DNA from: GWC2-56-14 sp043731355
GTDB lineage: Bacteria > Nitrospirota > UBA9217
DNA: 9,002 nt
Direction: 5' to 3'
Assembly (NCBI GenBank): GCA_043731355.1
Contig: JAYTJE010000078.1
Coordinates: 1 to 9,002 of the forward strand
The translations under genes and the position numbers were made by a program. Below are positions 1-5,472 of this stretch, one piece after another. The notes below the pieces were generated by a model. That model was not told the DNA's origin and did no database searches. It saw nothing but the letters and a program-made list of their open reading frames with translations. The first letter of the stretch is position 1, and each line of letters opens with the position of its first letter.

Positions 1-1182
1 TATCCGGTTGTCCCCCCCGACGAAAGCAAAAGAGCAACAACAACGAAACCGTACAGTCCGCTTCCCACGCTTGCGCCGCGCTTCTGGTTCCCCATCTACG
101 GGTACAGTGAGGAAAGCAGTTTTCTGCTCGGCGGTCTCACCATGGGGATGGATGCGGTGCAGCAACATCAATATATCGTCCAGGCGCTCTACGGCCCGGC
201 CAGGGAACGGTTCTGGTATTCTCTCGATTATTTTTACGACGGGTGGTACCCGACGTTCCACCTGCATGCGTCCGACGCGGATGCGACCTATACGGACCTG
301 CTGGCGAACCCTGCTGCGAACGCATCGTCCGATTATGTCGAGCGGCAGAGGGTCCTCGGCGCCCAGATGATCGTGGACCTGGTGAAGACCGCGGTGCAGC
401 AGTCTTTGTCGTTCGGTTTCTGGCGCAAGGACGTGTCGCATCGGACCGATCGTGCGAAGCTGCCGGGCTTCGGGCCGCGTCCTGGTGAAGGCACGCTGCT
501 TGAAGGCGTGCTCGGCTCAGCCCGCTTCGGCTACCGGATCAATACGTCGCGGCGCTACGATTTTTCGATCAGTCCGGAGCAGGGCAGCAGGGTAGCGCTG
601 GGATGCGAGCGTTTCGACCACGCACTCGGCAGTGATCTTGAATTGACGAAATATACCGTGGACTGGCACCAGTATATCAATTTTCCATGGCCCCACCAGG
701 TGCTCCAGGCACGCGCTTTCGCGGGCGCGTCCAAGGGCGAGCGCCTGGCGCAGGGCGCGTTCCAGATGGGCGGCGAGCCGCTTGGTTCCATAACGCCCGA
801 GAACCCCGGTGACGCGACCCTGGGGCTCGATGATCTCTCAACAGTGCTGCGCGGTTATCCGGAGAACGCGTTTCGCGGCGAAAAGGCCGGTTTGCTCAGT
901 CTGGAATACCGCTTCCCGATCAGTAATCTCGAAAAAGGCTTCAGTTCAAAACCATTCTTCCTTCGGCGGTTCCATGGCGCATTCTTTGCCGAGACCGGGA
1001 ACGTCTGGAACAACACGTTCCATCATACTGACGTGAAGAGCGCGGCGGGAGCGGAGGCGCGGCTCGACGTGGACATAGGGTACTCGGTCCCGGCCACGTT
1101 CCGCATCGGCATTGCCCAGGGTTTTGACGAGAAGGGCGAGACACAACCCTATATCGGTATATGGCTGCCGGTCGAGCTGTAG
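1..1182 (+). CDS. Omp85/BamA-type outer-membrane beta-barrel protein, 3' part (5' end outside window)
   Basis: The reading frame is open from base 1, so this is the C-terminal 393 residues of a longer protein; the ATG at 142 is internal. Visible features are alternating aromatic/hydrophobic strands typical of a barrel, early 'PRFW.P' and 'WYPTF' motifs, and an LRGY motif (codons 847-858) followed shortly by 'LEYRFPI'. The latter pair matches the conserved loop-6 (V/I)RG(F/Y) signature and next strand of the Omp85 (bacterial surface antigen) superfamily. The chain ends in an amphipathic strand, with PYIGIW close to the stop, as expected for a BAM-assembled barrel. From memory, barrels of this style often sit behind a TolB-like beta-propeller in one polypeptide, so the missing N-terminus may be a propeller; I cannot see it. 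The likely location is the outer membrane, with a role in protein or lipid export or assembly, substrate unknown. The superfamily call is fairly sure; the exact subfamily is not. Confidence 0.75.
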   Translation, partial: YPVVPPDESKRATTTKPYSPLPTLAPRFWFPIYGYSEESSFLLGGLTMGMDAVQQHQYIVQALYGPARERFWYSLDYFYDGWYPTFHLHASDADATYTDLLANPAANASSDYVERQRVLGAQMIVDLVKTAVQQSLSFGFWRKDVSHRTDRAKLPGFGPRPGEGTLLEGVLGSARFGYRINTSRRYDFSISPEQGSRVALGCERFDHALGSDLELTKYTVDWHQYINFPWPHQVLQARAFAGASKGERLAQGAFQMGGEPLGSITPENPGDATLGLDDLSTVLRGYPENAFRGEKAGLLSLEYRFPISNLEKGFSSKPFFLRRFHGAFFAETGNVWNNTFHHTDVKSAAGAEARLDVDIGYSVPATFRIGIAQGFDEKGETQPYIGIWLPVEL

Positions 1183-1207
1183 CGGAGTATCCGAACTTGT
1201 TCTTCCC

Positions 1208-1213
1208 GGGAGG
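1208..1213 (+). promoter_or_regulatory. Ribosome binding site deciding the SDR start
   Basis: GGGAGG lies 6 bases before the ATG at 1220. The open frame reaches back to an ATG at 1112, inside the upstream barrel gene, but the Rossmann motif begins only a few residues after 1220. The later start is therefore chosen. Confidence 0.7.
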
Positions 1214-1219
1214 TCCCTT

Positions 1220-2131
1220 ATGATACTCGTTACCGGCGGCACGGGTTTTGTCGGCAGTCATCTGATCAAACGTATGCAACAGGACGGCCTTGCGGTCAGG
1301 GCCGTGGTTAGAAATCCGGAAAAGGCAAAGGTCCTCAGCGAGCTCGGCGTCGAAGTTATGCGGGGCGACGTATCGGACAAGGCGTCTCTAATAAAGGCAA
1401 TACAGGGCGTGGAGCGCGTGATTCATCTCGTCGGCATCATCCAGGAAGCGCCGGGCGCGACCTTTCAAAGCGTGCATGTTGAAGGCACGAAAAATCTTAT
1501 AGAAGCCGCAAAAAAAGCGGGCATACGCCATTTTGTCTACCAGAGCGCGCTCGGCACCCGCGCCAGGGCATCGAGCAGATACCACCGGACCAAGTGGGAG
1601 GCCGAGGAGCTGGTGCGCCACAGCGGGATCCCCGCGACCATTCTCAGGCCATCGCTCATCTATGGCCCCGGCGACCAGTTTACGATCAGGCTGTCCGAAA
1701 TGATCAGGAGCTCGCCGTTTCTGCCGATCATCGGTTCGGGCAGAGCGAAGGTGCAGCCCATCTTTATCAATGATGTGGTATCGTGCCTCGTGAAGGCCGT
1801 AACCAGCGACGCCTATCTGAACGAGCATTACGAACTCGGCGGGCCGGAGCAGCTTACGTACGAAGAGGTCACCCGCGCCATAGCCGCGGCGCTCGGCATT
1901 TCGCGGCCAACCCTGCACCTGCCGCTCCTGTTCATGCGGCCACTCGCGCGGGTCATGGAAACAATGCTTCCGAAGCCGCTGCTCACCCTGGACCAGCTCA
2001 TTATGCTTCAGGAGGACACGGTTTGCAGCATGAAGGACATTCGCGACGCGTTCGGCGTTGAGCCGATACTGTTCGAGGCGGGCTTAAGCTCCTTTATCAG
2101 GAAACAACGAGGGCACACGGAACACCAATGA
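1220..2131 (+). CDS. Atypical short-chain dehydrogenase/reductase, complex I NDUFA9-like family
   Basis: A 303-aa NAD(P)-binding protein of the extended/atypical SDR class. The N-terminus is a Rossmann nucleotide-binding loop, TGGTGFVG at residues 5-12, followed by an Asp (D50) at the 'RGDVSD' adenine-contact position. A catalytic-type Tyr-x3-Lys pair (Y121, K125) sits in 'YHRTKWEAE', and 'LRPSLIYGPGD' follows at about 142-152. This combination is typical of the bacterial NDUFA9-like/NmrA-like group, whose members bind NADPH and are linked to quinone or lipid metabolism, mostly without proven reactions. It is probably cytosolic or peripheral to the membrane. It starts 37 bases after the barrel gene with a good ribosome binding site and is probably co-transcribed with it. 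No respiratory complex I genes are visible here, so a complex I role is not supported by context. UDP-sugar epimerase-like activity is a less likely alternative. Confidence 0.82.
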   Translation: MILVTGGTGFVGSHLIKRMQQDGLAVRAVVRNPEKAKVLSELGVEVMRGDVSDKASLIKAIQGVERVIHLVGIIQEAPGATFQSVHVEGTKNLIEAAKKAGIRHFVYQSALGTRARASSRYHRTKWEAEELVRHSGIPATILRPSLIYGPGDQFTIRLSEMIRSSPFLPIIGSGRAKVQPIFINDVVSCLVKAVTSDAYLNEHYELGGPEQLTYEEVTRAIAAALGISRPTLHLPLLFMRPLARVMETMLPKPLLTLDQLIMLQEDTVCSMKDIRDAFGVEPILFEAGLSSFIRKQRGHTEHQ

Positions 2132-2166
2132 CCGCGAAAGATGGCACTGCCTGGACCGATTAGTGG

Positions 2167-2194
2167 TTGCAATCGGAAGAGAAAATACTATAGT
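2167..2194 (+). promoter_or_regulatory. Candidate sigma-70-type promoter for the 2263 gene run
   Basis: TTGCAA (2167-2172) is followed after 16 bases by TATAGT (2189-2194). The -10 region lies inside a perfect 12-bp palindrome, ATACTATAGTAT (2185-2196). It sits in the 131-bp non-coding gap between the SDR gene and the 90-aa gene, and the local sequence is AT-rich compared with its surroundings. Motif reading only; other -10 registers are possible. Confidence 0.4.
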
Positions 2195-2262
2195 ATGCAC
2201 GGTATCATCTGAATACATAACGCACGGAAAGCAGCGCGCAAGGATCGAAAGGCAAAGAACCC

Positions 2263-2535
2263 ATGTCAAAACACGGCGCCCATTCCTACGGCCGGATCAC
2301 CAAGGCAAAGATGGACGCGATCATCATAGCGCTGGCGGATAACGGTTCCTTCGTGAGCGGTTCTAACCCCTGGTCCATTGACACCCGAAAACACGGCGTA
2401 CGGCTGCACGGGGAATGGAACGAGGAAACGGCAACCCTGAAGATCAGCGTCATTGACGCCGACTGGTATGTGCCGTCCAAAACGCTCTGGGAAAACATCG
2501 ATGCCCTGATGAGCAGGGTGCAGGATGCGGGATAA
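2263..2535 (+). CDS. Hypothetical protein, 90 aa
   Basis: I do not recognise this family. It is a small soluble-looking protein with no signal peptide, no membrane segment and no cysteine. Residues about 14-26 look helical. They are followed by short alternating stretches such as 'GVRLHGEW' and 'ATLKISVIDADW' that look like beta strands, and then a C-terminal helix 'ENIDALMSRV', suggesting a compact alpha/beta fold. The ribosome binding site is weak: GAAAGG at 2247-2252, 10 bases before the ATG. It is the first gene after a candidate promoter and is 72 bases ahead of the next gene, so it probably heads a transcript. Coding status is supported by its position in the gap, by codon use like its neighbours, and by its frame being open only between sensible signals. 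Function unknown. Confidence 0.6.
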   Translation: MSKHGAHSYGRITKAKMDAIIIALADNGSFVSGSNPWSIDTRKHGVRLHGEWNEETATLKISVIDADWYVPSKTLWENIDALMSRVQDAG

Positions 2536-2607
2536 GCGTCCCGCAGGCCTCCTGCAAGCGAAGCAGGCCGCACCGCATGGGAACAGGCTCAACGAGAGGG
2601 GCAAGGC

Positions 2608-3306
2608 ATGGCGGAACAGATCAAGATCCTCTATGATTTTAAATTTCAGGACGGGACGTCGAAAAAATTCGACATTCATCTTGACAAGGAAAACCTGCTG
2701 CTCATCGCTGACCGAAAGCAGGACCCGCCCGCCTGGGCGCGGCTGGAATATAAACAATGTTCGAACTGCCCGCTCGATATAGACCGTCATCTCTACTGTC
2801 CCATTGCCGCAAATCTGACCGAGCTCGTGCAGGAGTTCAAAGGGGCCACTTCCAAGGACAACGTAGCCGTGGCTGTCGTGGTCAAGGAGCGGACGTACAG
2901 CAAAGTCACCTCGCTCAAGGAGGGCTTAAGCCCGCTCCTCGGCGTTATCATGGCCACGAGCGGCTGTCCGGTCATGGAGCCGCTCAAGCCGATGGCCAAC
3001 TACCATCTGCCCTTTGCCAGTCTGGATGAGACGGCCTACCGGACAGTCGCCATGTTCCTCATGGCGCAGCTTATCCGGGAGCGGGCGGGCAAAAACCCCA
3101 AATGGGGGATCGAGGGCCTTGCGAAGATCTACGGCGAAGTGAAAATATTGAACAAGGATTTCAGCCAGAGGATGATCGAAGCCGCGCGCAGCGACGCGAA
3201 CGTGCATGCGCTGGTGAACCTGAACGTCTTCGCCCTCATGGTGCCCATGGCCGCCGAAAAAATGCTGAAAGAGATGGCCCCGTATTTCTCCTCCTACCTC
3301 AAGTAA
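2608..3306 (+). CDS. Uncharacterised protein with CxxC...C...SGCP cysteines (DUF6901-like)
   Basis: A 232-aa cytosolic-looking protein with a good ribosome binding site (GAGAGG at 2594-2599). The N-terminal 40 residues look like beta strands with a 'DG' turn ('YDFKFQDG'). C51 and C54 ('CSNCPL') and C64 ('YCPIA') follow, then a region 'VAVAVVVKERTY'. A highly patterned block at about 106-136, 'GLSPLLGVIMATSGCP', then 'PMANYHLPFA', contains C120 and H133. The C-terminal third is helical. The pattern matches my memory of a bacterial domain of unknown function (DUF6901); I cannot verify the accession. Three or four spaced cysteines plus a histidine suggest a metal or iron-sulfur site, but that is inference. 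It lies between two small unknown genes and gives no pathway clue. No signal peptide or clear transmembrane helix is seen. Confidence 0.72.
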   Translation: MAEQIKILYDFKFQDGTSKKFDIHLDKENLLLIADRKQDPPAWARLEYKQCSNCPLDIDRHLYCPIAANLTELVQEFKGATSKDNVAVAVVVKERTYSKVTSLKEGLSPLLGVIMATSGCPVMEPLKPMANYHLPFASLDETAYRTVAMFLMAQLIRERAGKNPKWGIEGLAKIYGEVKILNKDFSQRMIEAARSDANVHALVNLNVFALMVPMAAEKMLKEMAPYFSSYLK

Positions 3307-3348
3307 GCGCAGGCGGGAGGGTCCTGCACATGACATCAGGAGAACACC

Positions 3349-3555
3349 ATGGATAATCCGGCATCGCTGCTCTGGGGTCTCGTATTCGGTTCGATCGGCA
3401 TGGGCTACTTCCTCTACGGAAAGAAACAGGGACGAATAGCCGCGCTCGTCTCCGGGATTGCGCTGATGGTATTTCCTTATTTTGTCACAAACTGGTTCTT
3501 TATTGTCCTTATCGGCATGGCACTCATGGCTTTGCCTTATTTCGTAAAGGACTAA
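3349..3555 (+). CDS. Small integral membrane protein, 68 aa, with internal repeat
   Basis: A very hydrophobic short protein preceded by a clear ribosome binding site (AGGAG, 3338-3342, 6 bases before ATG). Three hydrophobic stretches are visible: about residues 5-23, 30-46 and 48-66. They are separated by a basic loop 'GKKQGR' (24-29) and an Asn at 48. The second and third stretches repeat the pattern G-x-A-L-M-x-x-P-Y-F-V at 36-46 and 56-66, a 20-residue period. Glycines in the first segment (10, 14, 17, 19) could pack helices. It lies 42 bases after the cysteine protein and 34 before the glycosylase gene. Similar small inner-membrane proteins are common and usually unnamed; the function is unknown. 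A direct role in transport cannot be claimed. Confidence 0.7.
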   Translation: MDNPASLLWGLVFGSIGMGYFLYGKKQGRIAALVSGIALMVFPYFVTNWFFIVLIGMALMALPYFVKD

Positions 3556-3589
3556 ATACCCCCTCAGGCTTTTTTCGAGTTATCAATCC

Positions 3590-4447
3590 ATGAATAAAAA
3601 GAGCTCAACAGATCTTCGTACGAAAAAGCACAGAAGGCTTACCTCCGGAGAGACCCGGGCTTTTCAGAAGAAGGTCTATGCCCACTACTCCGCGCAGGGC
3701 CGCGACCTGCCGTGGCGCAGGCGCATCAACCCCTATCGTGTCCTCGTTTCCGAGATCATGCTTCAGCAGACGCAGGTGGAGCGGGTCATCGAGAAGTACC
3801 AAACGTTTCTTGCCGCTTTCCCGGACCTTGCCGCTCTTGCACAAGCCCCGTTGCCGAAGCTGCTTTCCCTCTGGTCCGGCCTGGGTTACAATCGAAGGGC
3901 CCTCGCGCTCAAAGCGCTGGCGCAAAAAGTGGAGGAGGAGCATAACGGCCGGTTGCCGTCAGATCAGGAGCGGCTTCTTGCGCTCCCGGGCATCGGCAAA
4001 TACACCGCAGGCGCTGTCATGGCCTTTGCCTTCAACAAGCCCGTGGCTTTCATGGATACGAACATCCGCCGGGTGTATATCCACGAGTTCTTTCAAGACC
4101 GGGAGGGCGTCCATGATGACGAGCTCCTTCCCCTTGTCGAGCGGACCCTGGACATGGCAGCTCCCCGGACGTGGTACAATGCTCTTATGGATTACGGGAC
4201 CATGCTGAAGCACCGGCAGGTCAATCCCAACCGCAGGAGCGCGCACTATACGCGCCAGAGTCCGTTCGAGAATTCGAACCGGCAGGTACGGGGCAGGATC
4301 CTCAAGCTCCTGGTGGCTGAAGCGCCGCTCACCGCCCTGCAAATCGTGAAGAAGGTCGCCATGGAAGCGGAGCGGGTGAAGGACAATCTTGTCCAACTGG
4401 AAAAAGAAGGATTCATCAGGAAGAAGGGCAGGTCCTTCGTCATTTAG
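3590..4447 (+). CDS. MutY-like HhH-GPD DNA glycosylase lacking the FeS loop
   Basis: A 285-aa base-excision repair glycosylase of the MutY/MIG branch of the endonuclease III superfamily. Seen in order: 'LPWRRRINPYRVLVSEIMLQQTQV' region (about 40-63) with catalytic Glu E55 in SEIMLQQT; 'LWSGLGYNRRA' (94-104); helix-hairpin-helix LPGIGKYTAGA (132-142); and the catalytic Asp D156 in FMDTNIRRV. Classical MutY continues with a four-cysteine iron-sulfur loop and a NUDIX-like recognition domain. This protein has no cysteine at all. From about residue 229 it carries instead a basic ~57-residue tail whose pattern (RGRILKLL...LEKEGFI) resembles a winged helix. It may remove A opposite oxidised G, or T/U opposite G like archaeal MIG; the substrate cannot be decided here. 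The ribosome binding site is weak. The stop overlaps a possible GTG start of the next gene by one base. Confidence 0.85.
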   Translation: MNKKSSTDLRTKKHRRLTSGETRAFQKKVYAHYSAQGRDLPWRRRINPYRVLVSEIMLQQTQVERVIEKYQTFLAAFPDLAALAQAPLPKLLSLWSGLGYNRRALALKALAQKVEEEHNGRLPSDQERLLALPGIGKYTAGAVMAFAFNKPVAFMDTNIRRVYIHEFFQDREGVHDDELLPLVERTLDMAAPRTWYNALMDYGTMLKHRQVNPNRRSAHYTRQSPFENSNRQVRGRILKLLVAEAPLTALQIVKKVAMEAERVKDNLVQLEKEGFIRKKGRSFVI

Positions 4448-4448
4448 T

Positions 4449-4453
4449 GGAAG
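4449..4453 (+). promoter_or_regulatory. Ribosome binding site favouring ATG 4459 for the radical SAM gene
   Basis: GGAAG lies 5 bases before the ATG at 4459. The frame also allows GTG at 4447, overlapping the upstream stop as TAGTG, but that start has no comparable site in front of it. The ATG is preferred; the GTG would add four residues. Confidence 0.5.
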
Positions 4454-4458
4454 ACTCT

Positions 4459-5385
4459 ATGAGAACCGGCCCCGACTACATCCAGCTTTATCCGCTGCTC
4501 CGGTGCAACCGGTCCTGCACGTTCTGCTTCAACCATACCATGCCGTTCATGGAGGACATGGAGCTCATCGATTTCAGGACCATGCTCGACAGGCTGCGGG
4601 AATGGCCTGTTGCCACGATCGATCTGATGGGCGGCGAACCCACGCTGCACCCTGACATGCCGGAACTCCTGCGGGAAGCAGGACGACGGGGGCTGCATGT
4701 TAACCTGAGCTCCAACGGGACGAACCTTCCCTTATTGCATGACCTGCGTGACCAGTCCGGCCGCCTTTCGATCGGCATGTCGATCAACGACCGCGCAACC
4801 TTCGCCGCGGCGCACTCATTCATGCATGACCATCGGCCGATTGTCAAGATGGTCCACACGCGCGCGCTCGATGTCCCTCTCGTCCGGAAAATCCTCTCGC
4901 AAAAGCCGAAGACCTTTTACCTGCTGTATAAAGACGCGCTCGAAGGTTCTCAGCTTAAGGACACGGTCCCTTTTGATGAGTTTTATCCCGCTGCGCAGGG
5001 TCAGTTCAAGAGGAGGAACGTGGGCTCGGTTTTTTGTTCAGGCTTTCTGCCAGACCTCTCCACGTACCCTGAGCTTGCAGGGATCCGGTGTCCGGCAGGC
5101 ACGACCAAACTGGGAATCATGCCGGACGGTTCGGTCTATCCCTGCAACCTGTTCTTCGGCAAGGCCGAGTTCCGGCTGGGCAACATCCTGACCGACCCGC
5201 TGGATACTCTTTGGCATCATCCCGTGCTTTCTTTTTTCAGAGATTTTAAGCGCAACCGCTGCCCGCGGGGGAGCTGCGACCTTCATGCCGCGTGCCACGG
5301 AGGATGTCCTGCCCATGCCTATCACCATACCGGGGACCTTGCAGCGCCTGAGCCGCGATGCGTACGGACCTGGGAACCGAAATAA
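4459..5385 (+). CDS. Radical SAM protein with C-terminal SPASM domain
   Basis: A 308-aa enzyme, numbered from ATG 4459. The radical SAM cluster motif is C16-x3-C20-x2-C23 ('CNRSCTFCF'). It is followed by the SAM-binding GGEP at 58-61 and 'NLSSNGT' at 82-88. The C-terminal part has the SPASM pattern: C211 and C229 around 'MPDGSVYPC', then C268, C273, C279, C283 and C301, enough to bind auxiliary 4Fe-4S clusters. The C268-x4-C273 spacing is slightly longer than the common CxxC. SPASM enzymes modify ribosomal peptides, enzyme active sites or small cofactors using SAM-derived radicals. I see no precursor peptide, RRE domain, protease or transporter beside it, so the substrate is unknown. It is close-coupled to the MutY-like gene and probably last in that transcript, since the next gene has its own promoter match. 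Length is short for the class but both domains look complete. Confidence 0.87.
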   Translation: MRTGPDYIQLYPLLRCNRSCTFCFNHTMPFMEDMELIDFRTMLDRLREWPVATIDLMGGEPTLHPDMPELLREAGRRGLHVNLSSNGTNLPLLHDLRDQSGRLSIGMSINDRATFAAAHSFMHDHRPIVKMVHTRALDVPLVRKILSQKPKTFYLLYKDALEGSQLKDTVPFDEFYPAAQGQFKRRNVGSVFCSGFLPDLSTYPELAGIRCPAGTTKLGIMPDGSVYPCNLFFGKAEFRLGNILTDPLDTLWHHPVLSFFRDFKRNRCPRGSCDLHAACHGGCPAHAYHHTGDLAAPEPRCVRTWEPK

Positions 5386-5392
5386 AATACCG

Positions 5393-5421
5393 TTGTGAAG
5401 CTCGCCCAAATAGGCTACTAT
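5393..5421 (+). promoter_or_regulatory. Promoter match upstream of the TrpB2 gene
   Basis: TTGTGA (5393-5398), a 17-base spacer and TACTAT (5416-5421) form a good sigma-70-like match starting just 8 bases after the upstream stop. Transcription would begin near 5428 and leave a leader of about 45 bases. The -10 sits in an imperfect dyad, GGCTA-CTA-TAGCC (5413-5425), which could be an operator. The promoter lies inside the in-frame extension back to a GTG at 5395, another reason to start the gene at 5473. Confidence 0.5.
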
Positions 5422-5462
5422 AGCCACACTTTGTTGCAACGCCAGCGCGACCCTATTGCCCG

Positions 5463-5468
5463 AGGAGG
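5463..5468 (+). promoter_or_regulatory. Strong ribosome binding site deciding the TrpB2 start
   Basis: AGGAGG is a full anti-Shine-Dalgarno match 4 bases before ATG 5473. It fixes the start there rather than at the upstream in-frame GTG (5395), which lies in the promoter. Confidence 0.75.
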
Positions 5469-5472
5469 AAGT

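Noticed and set aside
142..1182. ATG at 142 as the start of the barrel gene
   Set aside because: The same frame is open to base 1 and the protein before 142 already carries the family pattern (PRFWFP); there is no ribosome binding site, so the ATG is internal.
1388..1918. Minus-strand open frame (176 aa) opposite the SDR gene
   Set aside because: Antisense to a well-supported Rossmann-fold gene, with no motif or ribosome binding site.
2546..2570. GC-rich hairpin between the 90-aa and 232-aa genes
   Set aside because: Only a 5-bp uninterrupted stem (CCTGC/GCAGG) and no following T run, so it does not qualify as an intrinsic terminator.
2266..2790. Minus-strand open frame (174 aa)
   Set aside because: It spans the 90-aa gene and the start of the cysteine protein in antisense; no domain and no upstream signals.
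2263..3555. The small proteins as a toxin-antitoxin pair or RiPP precursor
   Set aside because: No overlap of small genes, no recognised toxin or antitoxin motif, and no leader-core peptide pattern; the only link is nearness to a radical SAM gene.
5395..5472. GTG start extending TrpB2 by 26 residues
   Set aside because: This stretch contains the promoter match and the AGGAGG site; TrpB2 similarity begins after ATG 5473.
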